A stretch of 33,689 nt of DNA from Desulforudis sp. (GTDB lineage: Bacteria > Bacillota > Desulfotomaculia > Desulfotomaculales > Desulforudaceae). Of this stretch, positions 15,814-23,213 are shown piece by piece. Location: contig QZIR01000061.1 of the NCBI GenBank assembly GCA_003604975.1, positions 1-33,689 of the forward strand, written 5' to 3'. Position numbers and translations under genes: made by a program. Positions within the stretch are counted from its first letter, which is position 1; every line of letters starts with the position of its first letter. A model generated the notes under the pieces. The model was not told the origin of the DNA. It saw only the letters and a program-made list of their open reading frames with translations, and did no database searches.

Positions 15814-17241
15814 TTAATATTTTGCGGAGAGGTAGGCGTCGATGGCCCGGGCGGCCTTCTTGCCGGCACCCATGGCCAGGATCACCGTAGCAGCCCCAGT
15901 TACAATGTCGCCCCCGGCGAACACGCCTTCACGGCTGGTCTGGCCTGTTTCCTCGTCCGCGACAATGGTACCCCGGCGACCGATTTCCAGGCCCGGAGTG
16001 GTCCGCGGCACCAGCGGATTCGGACTCTGTCCGATCGCGATAACCACGGTATCAACCTCAAATTCACAGTTCGATCCATCCACCGGAACCGGGGAACGGC
16101 GCCCCGATTCGTCGGGCTCGCCCAGCGTCATCCGGATACACTCCATCCCGGTCACCCAGCCCCGTTCGTCACCGATGATTCGCACCGGGTTGATCAGGAA
16201 GTTAAACTCGATCCCTTCCTCCTCCGCATGCAGAAACTCCTCGAGACGGGCCGGCATCTCGTCCCGTGAACGCCGGTAGAAAATCTGTACTGACTCCGCC
16301 CCCAGGCGTAGTGCGGTGCGGGCCGAGTCCACAGCCACGTTCCCGGCGCCGACCACGGCCACCCGGCGACCGACCCGGATCGGAGTGGCGTACTCGGGAA
16401 AAAGGTAAGCCTTCATCAGGTTCGTGCGGGTCAGAAATTCGTTAGCGGAATAGACCCCGATCAGGTTCTCGCCGGGGATCCGCATGAAGCGGGGAGCGCC
16501 GGCCCCCGTCCCGATGAACACGGCCTCAAACCCGAATTCATCGAGCAGCTCATCCACGCTCAGGGTCTTGCTGATCACCGTGTTCACCTTGATCTCCACA
16601 CCCAGTGATTGCACGTAGTCAATCTCGGTCTGGACGACCCGCTTGGGTAAACGGAATTCGGGGATACCGTAGACCAACACCCCGCCCGACTTGTGCAGGG
16701 CTTCAAAAATAGTGACCTGATAACCCATCCGCGCCAGGTCGGCGGCACAGGTCAATCCGGCTGGCCCGGAACCAACCACAGCCACGCGGCGTCCCGATCC
16801 GGAAGCAGACTCCCGGGCTGGCGACTCTTCCGGCTGCTCATTCTGCAGGGCATAATCAGCCACAAAACGTTCCAAGCGGCCAATGCCTACCGGTTCAAAC
16901 TTTTTACCCATCAGACAGTATTGCTCACACTGGTTCTCCTGGGGACAGACCCGACCACAAATGGCTGGCAGGTTGTTTTTCCGGCGGATCACCCGGGCGG
17001 CCTCCGCGAACCGGCCTTCCTTAATCTCGGCAATAAACTCAGGGATGTCGACCTCAACCGGACAGCCCTGCTTGCAGTTTTGCTCCTTACACTGTAGACA
17101 ACGCTCGGCCTCGGCGATGGCGTCTTCCGCAGAATACCCCAGGGCCACCTCATCGAAATTGCCCGCCCTGACGTGGGGATCCTGTTCCGGCATAGGACGC
17201 TTTACCTTGACCAGCGGCTTTTTCTTCGGCTTCTCCGACAC
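15814..17241 (-). CDS. NfnB-like large flavoprotein (NADPH-dependent, glutamate synthase small-subunit family)
   Basis: A 475-residue protein of the GltD-like family: N-terminal iron-sulfur domain followed by FAD and NAD(P)H domains. Ligands for two [4Fe-4S] clusters are visible as C48, C51, C56, C60 and C95, C99, C105, C109. FAD binding uses VVGSGPAGLTCAADLARMG and NADPH binding uses VVGAGNVAVDSARTALRLG; GVFAGGDIVTGAATVILAMG is the C-terminal FAD block. Together with the gene upstream (stop to start 14 bases) it makes the pair NfnA-NfnB, which couples NADH, NADPH and ferredoxin by flavin-based electron bifurcation in many strict anaerobes. A stand-alone glutamate synthase beta subunit or sulfide dehydrogenase SudA is the alternative name. 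The start is GTG with GGAGGGGAG upstream. Confidence 0.88.
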   Translation of the reverse strand: MSEKPKKKPLVKVKRPMPEQDPHVRAGNFDEVALGYSAEDAIAEAERCLQCKEQNCKQGCPVEVDIPEFIAEIKEGRFAEAARVIRRKNNLPAICGRVCPQENQCEQYCLMGKKFEPVGIGRLERFVADYALQNEQPEESPARESASGSGRRVAVVGSGPAGLTCAADLARMGYQVTIFEALHKSGGVLVYGIPEFRLPKRVVQTEIDYVQSLGVEIKVNTVISKTLSVDELLDEFGFEAVFIGTGAGAPRFMRIPGENLIGVYSANEFLTRTNLMKAYLFPEYATPIRVGRRVAVVGAGNVAVDSARTALRLGAESVQIFYRRSRDEMPARLEEFLHAEEEGIEFNFLINPVRIIGDERGWVTGMECIRMTLGEPDESGRRSPVPVDGSNCEFEVDTVVIAIGQSPNPLVPRTTPGLEIGRRGTIVADEETGQTSREGVFAGGDIVTGAATVILAMGAGKKAARAIDAYLSAKY

Positions 17242-17255
17242 CTTCTCCCCTCCCC

Positions 17256-18101
17256 CTAATGACCGTTGCGACAGCCACAGTCCAACCGCGCCAGGGCTTT
17301 CGCTTCCTGATCCCGGTAGACTGCGGCCCGCTTCATCTGCTCATCAAAATCAACCTGGTGGGCGTCAAACTCCGGACCGTCCACACAGGCGAACTTGGTC
17401 ACGCCGCCCACCGTGACGCGGCACGAACCACACATCCCGGTACCGTCCACCATCAGGGAATTCAAGCTGATCATGGTGGGAAGGTTGTATTGTTTGGTCA
17501 CTCCCGTGACCACTTTCATCATAATCATCGGACCAATCGCAATGACCTGGTCGATGGGCGTTCCCTGTTCGATCAGGTCTTTAAGGATGTCGGTAACGAA
17601 ACCCTTGCGACCCTGGCTGCCGTCATCAGTGGCAATATGCAGCTGATTGCTGTACCGGCCCAACTCCCGGGTCAGGATCAGGTGCTCGGCACTACGCGCC
17701 CCAACGATGGTAATCACGTTCACGCCCTTCTGGCTCAGCGCCCTCACCTGCGGATATAGGGGGGCACAACCGACACCGCCGCCGATACAGACCACCGTCC
17801 CTGAATCGCGTAATTCGGATGGATTACCGAGCGGCCCGATGAAATCAAGCAGGGCGTCTCCGACCTCCATTTTAGCCAGCGTCTTGGTGGTGAAGCCAAT
17901 CTCCTGCACGACCATGGTGATCGTGCCCATTTTACGGTCGTAGTCCGCTATCGTTAACGGAATTCGTTCGCCCGTCTCGTTCACCCGGACGATTACGAAC
18001 TGTCCCGGCTGTGCTTTGCGTGCCACCAGCGGGGCGCTGATTTCATACAACCGAACCCCGGGAGCCAGAGTCCTTTTCACCTGGATGGGATACAACACCA
18101 T
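17256..18101 (-). CDS. NfnA-like small flavoprotein (sulfide dehydrogenase/dihydroorotate dehydrogenase electron-transfer type)
   Basis: About 280 residues of the ferredoxin-NADP reductase-like family used by NfnA, SudB and PyrK. RIPLTIADYD is the FAD-binding block, CIGGGVGCAPLYPQVRAL the NAD-binding start and VIAIGPMIMMK a later one. The end has DGTGMCGSCRVTVGG and FACVDGPEFDAHQVDF, which supply three cysteines (and probably an aspartate) for a [2Fe-2S] cluster; NfnA is reported to use three cysteines and one aspartate. It precedes the large subunit by 14 bases on the same strand. The start is ambiguous: an ATG at 18101, GTG at 18098 or TTG at 18095; GAGG spacing (8 bases) favours the TTG. 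The family also includes SudB, so sulfide or polysulfide reduction is an alternative role. Confidence 0.88.
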   Translation of the reverse strand: MVLYPIQVKRTLAPGVRLYEISAPLVARKAQPGQFVIVRVNETGERIPLTIADYDRKMGTITMVVQEIGFTTKTLAKMEVGDALLDFIGPLGNPSELRDSGTVVCIGGGVGCAPLYPQVRALSQKGVNVITIVGARSAEHLILTRELGRYSNQLHIATDDGSQGRKGFVTDILKDLIEQGTPIDQVIAIGPMIMMKVVTGVTKQYNLPTMISLNSLMVDGTGMCGSCRVTVGGVTKFACVDGPEFDAHQVDFDEQMKRAAVYRDQEAKALARLDCGCRNGH

Positions 18102-18251
18102 CACCTCAAGTATCTTATTTGCCGCAAACCTTCCGTTATTGCGTGCCCGGTCACTTGTCAGAAATCACTCTAACCTGTTCGACACGGCCTGACTAAAACC
18201 TGCCAGGGCAACCTGAATTAGCCGGCCGTAACCAACGGCTTGTACAACCAG

Positions 18252-18599
18252 CTAAAAAGTGAGAACGGTCCAGCCGTTCTGCAGATACCGTGCCAGGGAC
18301 GGATGTCCGGAAATATCGCTAAGAAACGCCAGACCCTGGGCCTCGGTGGATTCCACCGCGCCGGTCCTGGTGGCACAGGCCCTACAAACGCCTTCAACCA
18401 GCCCCTTAGCTTTTACCTCGTTATATAAGGCGGCGAAGGCGTGGCTATCATATCCCAGTATTGTAACCAACTGGGTGGCCATGCCTTCCATAATAATCCG
18501 GACTTCCAGTCCTCTTGAGTGCATGTCGAGAGCATTCAGAAGAACGTGCACAAAACACATCTGCTCGCCCTGAAAAGCAACAAGCAAATACTTCGGCAC
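18252..18599 (-). CDS. DsrE-family protein
   Basis: A 115-residue soluble protein with the DsrE/F-like fold: KYLLVAFQGEQMCFVHVLLN, then GLEVRIIMEGMATQLV and a C-terminal GVCRACATRTGAVESTEAQG segment. DsrE-like proteins of this kind are small alpha/beta proteins, some acting as sulfur carriers with a conserved cysteine; here C at VCRACATR occupies the place where sulfurtransferase members have one, but the CXXC-like spacing is not a proven active site. An AGGAG ends directly at an ATG (18608) and lies 9 bases before GTG 18599, so the GTG is taken as the start. It is the third minus-strand gene from the upstream small-protein gene; role unknown. Confidence 0.8.
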   Translation of the reverse strand: MPKYLLVAFQGEQMCFVHVLLNALDMHSRGLEVRIIMEGMATQLVTILGYDSHAFAALYNEVKAKGLVEGVCRACATRTGAVESTEAQGLAFLSDISGHPSLARYLQNGWTVLTF

Positions 18600-18648
18600 A
18601 GGCTTCATCTCCTGGAAGATTGTTTAGTATGAACTATAGCTTGTTTCC

Positions 18649-18840
18649 CTAACCAAATATCTTGCCGAACAGCCGACTAAAGAAAGACTTCTTCGGCGCC
18701 GCCGCTTCCACAGGTGGGCCGGCGGATCCGGCAACCGGTTCCGCCTTCGGAGCCGGCTGGGAAGCCGCTTGGGGTGCGGCATACCGCTTAATCATATCCG
18801 CCACGTTTTGGTCAATGGTAGCCTTGATATTGAGAGACAT
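18649..18840 (-). CDS. Small unknown protein with basic amphipathic tail
   Basis: A 63-residue protein of no known family. It starts MSLNIKATIDQNVADMIKRY, then has an alanine/proline-rich linker (about residues 23-49) and ends KKSFFSRLFGKIFG, a short basic amphipathic segment that could bind membrane. The ATG at 18840 has GGGAGG 9 bases upstream; an in-frame ATG at 18885 adds a hydrophobic stretch but lacks a site. It lies 49 bases before the DsrE-like start on the same strand, so the two are probably co-transcribed. Annotation as a small membrane-associated partner is inference. Confidence 0.6.
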   Translation of the reverse strand: MSLNIKATIDQNVADMIKRYAAPQAASQPAPKAEPVAGSAGPPVEAAAPKKSFFSRLFGKIFG

Positions 18841-19161
18841 TCCCCGCATCCTCCCTGTTATATAATAGCCAAGCCAAAAAATCAAAAAACGAAGCTACAA
18901 GACATAACTCCGTCCGGTGCCGGGACTGTCTGCATCGATCACCGGGCAAGCCACGGTGCGGATACCATCGTAATACCTTAAAGATCTGGGATGTCTATAA
19001 GATATCTATTCGGCAGATTCCGAAACATCCCTGCTTTATTTCGAGAATATTTGTAATAGTTGTAATAGTCTCTTGGCCTGTGTTTGCCATCACTTGCCAC
19101 GTCCAGGCCGAGCCCACCCTGCAAAGGACCATCTAATGCCAGCCTATGCTCATTTTTCCCC
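18841..19161. other. Intergenic, faint decayed coding
   Basis: On the minus strand, 18896-18993 has a short frame including YDGIRTVACPVIDADSPGTG ending in TAG; it reads like coding sequence but no family was recognised. The remaining bases hold no gene, terminator or tRNA that I can support. Confidence 0.35.
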
Positions 19162-19345
19162 CTACCCCCTTATGGTGTCTAAAATCCCGGAGCTCATGAT
19201 GATCAGAATGACCAACGGTGCCACATAGCGGATCAGGAATCCCCACTAGGCCCCAACTTCAGCCGTCCGGTGTTCCGGTTACCCTCTTCCTGGGCGTTAT
19301 TTACACCCCAGATGTAGCCAACGAAAATCGCCGACAAGCGAAGTA
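19162..19345 (-). pseudogene. C-terminal remnant of neurotransmitter:sodium symporter (NSS)
   Basis: On the minus strand one frame reads LSAIFVGYIWGVNNAQEEGN then a frameshift around 19245, after which another frame reads WGFLIRYVAPLVILIIMSSG to a TAG at 19162. This is the order of the last two helices of NSS (SNF-type) transporters, with the hydrophilic E-N-rich loop between them and an aromatic-rich final helix. No upstream part of the about 450-residue protein remains in this window, so the gene is a truncated, frameshifted stub. Such transporters import amino acids with sodium. The match rests on helix pattern and short motifs, so it needs a search to confirm. Confidence 0.5.
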
Positions 19346-19397
19346 TTGCAGTGCTTAGCCCTCTACGATGGCTAGAACACAGCCAGTGAGAGACCGC

Positions 19398-19423
19398 GAA
19401 AAACGAGCCTGACAAAGCCAGGC
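19398..19423 (-). terminator. Candidate terminator after the exonuclease gene
   Basis: A 5-bp stem (19407-19411 with 19419-19423) and a 7-base loop, followed on the minus strand by a run of five T. It lies about 40 bases beyond the exonuclease stop. Moderate strength. Confidence 0.45.
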
Positions 19424-19460
19424 ACCGTTTTGCCCTCTGCAGGACAGGCACCCGGCCTCG

Positions 19461-20177
19461 TTAGAAGCTGAATCCGCCCTGGTAGTAATAATCCATATGC
19501 TGCTGTACAAACGCATGCAGATCACCCAGGGTGTAGACCCCCCGATGGCGGACCTGCCTGATCAGGTCTTCAAACAGGCGGGCTGTGAGCAAGGCATCGC
19601 CCAGCGCGGTGTGCCGCCCAGCTGCGTTGATGCCGTGCACTTTAAGCAGGCTGTCCAGGGAATGGGACGACCGCTGCGGATATACGGCCTTGGAAATGAC
19701 ACAAGTGTCCAGATAAGAGCTATGCAGTTTACTATTACACAGCCGCAGCTTCTCGTTCATGAAGTCCATGTCGAAAGTCACATAATGGCCGATTAGGACG
19801 CTGTCCCCGGCGTACTCCAGGAAGTCCGAGAGGACCGTAAAAACGTCGTCCCGACCTTCGACCATGTCCTGCGAAATCCCGGTAAGGCTTGTGACTTCCG
19901 GCGGAATGGAGCGGAAGGGGTTTACCAGGCGGTGAAAAGTCTTTCCCGCCTGGACTTGGCCACGTTCAACCTTCACCGCACCGACGGAGATAATCTCATC
20001 GCCACCCCGGTGGGCAAAGCCTGTAGTCTCGGTGTCTAAAACCACGAAGCAGTGATCGTCCAACAGCTGGGCCGGATCAGGCTTTTTCCGTTTGTCCAGA
20101 CACTGCCTCCGGATAAGCTCCACCGTTTCGGCGTCAGGCGGAGGCCCGGGATAAGCACATCTTCCGGCAAAAACCAA
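19461..20177 (-). CDS. DnaQ/PolC-type 3'-5' exonuclease
   Basis: A 238-residue DEDD-type exonuclease. Exo I is FVVLDTETTGF with D48 and E50 as metal ligands, Exo II is VLIGHYVTFDMDFM with the conserved D, and Exo III is GRHTALGDALLTARLF with the catalytic H and D. The first 40 residues are an extra N-terminal tail without similarity. Such proteins trim 3' ends in repair or act as proofreading-like exonucleases. The TTG start has a GGGGGTGA about 5 bases upstream, and the stop of the cNMP/CBS/DUF294 gene lies 16 bases before it, so both form an operon. This exonuclease-DUF294 pairing recurs in proteobacteria and anaerobes, hinting at a shared nucleotide-linked role. Confidence 0.88.
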   Translation of the reverse strand: MVFAGRCAYPGPPPDAETVELIRRQCLDKRKKPDPAQLLDDHCFVVLDTETTGFAHRGGDEIISVGAVKVERGQVQAGKTFHRLVNPFRSIPPEVTSLTGISQDMVEGRDDVFTVLSDFLEYAGDSVLIGHYVTFDMDFMNEKLRLCNSKLHSSYLDTCVISKAVYPQRSSHSLDSLLKVHGINAAGRHTALGDALLTARLFEDLIRQVRHRGVYTLGDLHAFVQQHMDYYYQGGFSF

Positions 20178-20193
20178 TTCTTCACCCCCGTGG

Positions 20194-22137
20194 TTATGAA
20201 CCCGGCTTGAGATAATTCAGCCAGGCCTCGGTGAAGTTGCTGCTGGTCAGTTTCTGCAACCGGTTGATTACCGACAGCGCGTCCTTGAGTACAGCCTGTT
20301 CCCGCTTGCTGAGCTTGGCCGGTGTAATATAGTTGTCAGCCGCCAGACCCTGACGGTGCTTGACAACGTTCTGCCGAATCCGGAACATCATCACCGTCTC
20401 GAAAGAGGCCTGGATGAACTCGGCATCGTCGCGGGGGATCCCACCGCGCTCAACCAGCTGATCCAGCCTGCCAAAGGTCGAAGGTTCGGTAATCTTGTAA
20501 CGCATCGCAAAGACGCGGATACAGTTGACGATATGCGTACATACGCTCGACTTAAGATTTAGTTCGTTCTTGTGGGGACCGGACTTCTCGGTTATGAAGC
20601 CGCCAAGCATGTTCAGCGGAACCCGGAACTGGACCTCGTCGTGGGTCAGCATATGGGTTACCACCGTCTGCCTCTCAAAAGCCTCGAACATCCTCTCCCA
20701 GAGGATCTTGGTCAGGCCCTTGTCACCGAAGATCGGCCGGAAATCAAGGAAGATCGTGAGCATCCGGATCCCTTCCGGCTCGGGGCTGTAAATCCAGCGG
20801 TGCAGGGTGGCGTTCCACTCACTCATCGACCGACACCAGGCGGGATTAGAAGCCACGACGTTCCCCTTGCACTTCTGGAATCCACACTCGGCCAGACTCT
20901 CCACAATTCTTTCACCCAGCGTGAGGAAATACTGCTTTACCGCTTCGGCCTGGTCCGGCTCGGGGTCGGCGTAGACGATCGCGTTATCCTGGTCGGTACG
21001 CAGCGTCTGCTCACGGCGTGCGGCGCTGCCCATGTTCACAAAGCAATATGGTACCGGTGGCGTACCCAGTCCGTCCTCCACCATCTGTTCCTCACAGAGG
21101 TGGACCACCCGGCGGGTCAGCTTGTCATTCAACTCGGCCATGATCTCCATCAGTTCCCGGGTCGGCGCTTTCTCGGTGACCAGGGCGTAGAGGAAATTGT
21201 CCACTTCTTTACCGGTCTCGCACAGACCACCCAGGCTGTGTTCACTCTCAATCCGGTGGGCCACCCACAGAGAGCCGGTACTCTGGGCCTTCAGCAGGTC
21301 GACCAAACTGACGATACCGACCAGCAGGCCGGACTCGGTCACCGTGACGTGTTTTGCACCGGACTTGATCACGGCGAGTAGGGCCTCGTTCAGGAAGGCG
21401 TCTGCGGGCAGGGTTACCAGCTTGGTGTTCAGGACGTCTTTGGCTCTGCGTTCACTGGGGCACAGTCCCTCGGCAAACATCTGACTAACTAGATCACGCT
21501 CAGTAACCAGACCCAACGGCTGTCCGACATCATCAATCACAATCACGGAGCTAATATTGTGTTCCGCCATCAATCCGGCCACGCCGGTGATATTGTCCTC
21601 GGGCCTACAGGTAATAACCGGGCGTGACATTATCTCGCCGACACGCCGTTTGAAAAGGCTGCTTTCCGCACGTGAAAACGTATCCAGGGACTGTTCAGAG
21701 ACAATCTCGTCGTAGAGCATCCTCATCCGGTCCAGCATCACCCGGCTAAAGAAGGTGGCTACCTCCGGATGGTTATGAATCAGGTGTTCAAATATGTCGC
21801 GGGGGATGATCAGACAGGTCAGGGTTTCCTTAACCCGTACGTTACCCGAATAACTGCCGCCGGTGAGAACCACCGTCTCTCCGAAAATGTCATTACGGCG
21901 CCGGTACCCGACCACCGTTTCGACGCCCTTGTCGTTGTTTAGGGTAACCTCAGCTAAACCGTCCAGGACAATGAAGAGCAGACCCAGGCTGGCACCGCCC
22001 CGCCGGAAGATATATGTGCCGACGGGGTACTTACGAATCTCAACTTGAGGCGCCAACTCCTCTAATGCCTCCCAGTTCAATTCCTTAAAGGGAGTAAGAG
22101 CCTTCAGAACCTCAAAAGTGTCTACCTCTTCGTTCAA
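20194..22137 (-). CDS. cNMP-binding/CBS/DUF294 nucleotidyltransferase-like regulator
   Basis: A 647-residue multidomain protein. Residues 1-150 form a cyclic-nucleotide-binding-type domain (PVGTYIFRRGGASLGLLFIV and NDIFGETVVLTGG); residues 165-300 hold two CBS motifs (IMSRPVITCRPEDNITGVAG and VLNTKLVTLPADAFLNEALL). Residues 330-480 carry a nucleotidyltransferase-like DUF294 domain, whose GSAARREQTLRTDQDNAIVY holds the GS and DxD metal-binding pattern, and the rest is the DUF294 C-terminal helical domain. Such GlnD-like proteins sense a nucleotide and may modify a partner, but the substrate is unknown. The TTG start at 22137 has AGGAGG 8 bases upstream. It directly precedes the exonuclease gene. 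Confidence 0.9.
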   Translation of the reverse strand: MNEEVDTFEVLKALTPFKELNWEALEELAPQVEIRKYPVGTYIFRRGGASLGLLFIVLDGLAEVTLNNDKGVETVVGYRRRNDIFGETVVLTGGSYSGNVRVKETLTCLIIPRDIFEHLIHNHPEVATFFSRVMLDRMRMLYDEIVSEQSLDTFSRAESSLFKRRVGEIMSRPVITCRPEDNITGVAGLMAEHNISSVIVIDDVGQPLGLVTERDLVSQMFAEGLCPSERRAKDVLNTKLVTLPADAFLNEALLAVIKSGAKHVTVTESGLLVGIVSLVDLLKAQSTGSLWVAHRIESEHSLGGLCETGKEVDNFLYALVTEKAPTRELMEIMAELNDKLTRRVVHLCEEQMVEDGLGTPPVPYCFVNMGSAARREQTLRTDQDNAIVYADPEPDQAEAVKQYFLTLGERIVESLAECGFQKCKGNVVASNPAWCRSMSEWNATLHRWIYSPEPEGIRMLTIFLDFRPIFGDKGLTKILWERMFEAFERQTVVTHMLTHDEVQFRVPLNMLGGFITEKSGPHKNELNLKSSVCTHIVNCIRVFAMRYKITEPSTFGRLDQLVERGGIPRDDAEFIQASFETVMMFRIRQNVVKHRQGLAADNYITPAKLSKREQAVLKDALSVINRLQKLTSSNFTEAWLNYLKPGS

Positions 22138-22234
22138 GCTGGCAACCTCCTCTCGATATTGGGGTAATCCCCAGGGCGCAACTGAATATGATTATCTATT
22201 TTAGCACGTCAATAGGATCTTGTGCTAAGGTTAT

Positions 22235-23089
22235 TTATTGGTCTGCGGTTAGCGCACGGTAGGCCTGTAACAACATGCCCGTAACACGTCCCGGCTGACC
22301 GTCCCCGATCTGCTGCCCGTCCACCCGCACTACAGGACGGATCTCGTACACCGAGTTGGTCACAAAGACCTCCCCGGCGGAAAGCAGCTCATCCCTCGAG
22401 AACTCGCGTTCAACTGTCCTTAGGTCTTGCTTGGCACAGAGGTCCAAGACAAACCCCCGTGTAATCCCGCCCAGGATGCGATTGTCGGCCGGATGAGTCA
22501 GGACCGTCTCTTCCTGCACGATGAACACGTTGCTCGCGTAGGCCTCCGTAACCAGGCCGTTCCGGCGGACAAAAATTGCCTCATCGACCCCCGCCTCCCG
22601 GGCCTTATGCTTGGCCAGGATATTGGCCAGCAGGGATGTCGACTTTATATGACACATATCCCACCGGCCGTCGGGCACAGTAATCGCCGTCAGGGGATCC
22701 ATGTGGTCACTGAAAAGGTAGTCCGGCAGATGGCGGACAGTGATCAGTACGGCCGGCTTGAGGTCCAGACTGAAGAGGTGGTTACGGGGCTCGGCGCCCC
22801 GACTTACCTGGATGTAGACCAGCGCGTCCGTAATCTCACTCTTTTTGTAAACCGTACGAACCAGTTCCTTGAATCCGACGGCATCAACAGGCAGCTTCAG
22901 TTCAATAGCGGCCGCACTGCGGACCAGGCGGTCAATGTGCCCGTCCAGTCCGAACAGCCGTCGGTCATAAGAGCGAACCACCTCGTAAATCCCGTCGCCG
23001 AACAAAAAGGCCCGGTCATCAATAGAAACCATCGCACTGTGCAGTTCGGTTAATTCTCCGTTTAAATAAGCAAGTTCCGCCAAAGACAT
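22235..23089 (-). CDS. dat: D-amino acid aminotransferase
   Basis: A 284-residue fold-type IV PLP aminotransferase. K149 in CHIKSTS is the lysine that binds PLP, E182 in VTEAYASNVF is the conserved PLP-nitrogen ligand, and R102/H104 in VSRGAEPRNHLF mark the D-amino-acid aminotransferase subtype (the branched-chain BcaT subtype lacks this RxH). It would interconvert D-alanine and D-glutamate with 2-oxo acids, supplying D-amino acids for peptidoglycan and the spore cortex. The ATG has a GGGGT about 5 bases upstream. It lies between the c-di-GMP regulator gene and the DUF294 gene on the same strand. 4-Amino-4-deoxychorismate lyase is the nearest alternative, but the RxH pattern favours Dat. Confidence 0.85.
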   Translation of the reverse strand: MSLAELAYLNGELTELHSAMVSIDDRAFLFGDGIYEVVRSYDRRLFGLDGHIDRLVRSAAAIELKLPVDAVGFKELVRTVYKKSEITDALVYIQVSRGAEPRNHLFSLDLKPAVLITVRHLPDYLFSDHMDPLTAITVPDGRWDMCHIKSTSLLANILAKHKAREAGVDEAIFVRRNGLVTEAYASNVFIVQEETVLTHPADNRILGGITRGFVLDLCAKQDLRTVEREFSRDELLSAGEVFVTNSVYEIRPVVRVDGQQIGDGQPGRVTGMLLQAYRALTADQ

Positions 23090-23213
23090 CTACCCCAAAA
23101 AAGGACTCCGGTAGGCAACCATTTTCCGGGCACCCATCCTATATTCTTTCTTTTCAGCCAAAACCCTTGTATGCGTTTTTGATACTTACAGGTATTTGGA
23201 AATGCACCGTTTT

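Noticed and set aside
15577-16269. Plus-strand open frame of about 230 codons across the palindrome
   Set aside because: It overlaps the DUF1657 gene in another frame and is antisense to the NfnB-like gene; it crosses the terminator and lacks known motifs.
20572-21381. Plus-strand open frame of about 269 codons
   Set aside because: It lies entirely antisense to the cNMP/CBS/DUF294 gene, which has strong domain matches.
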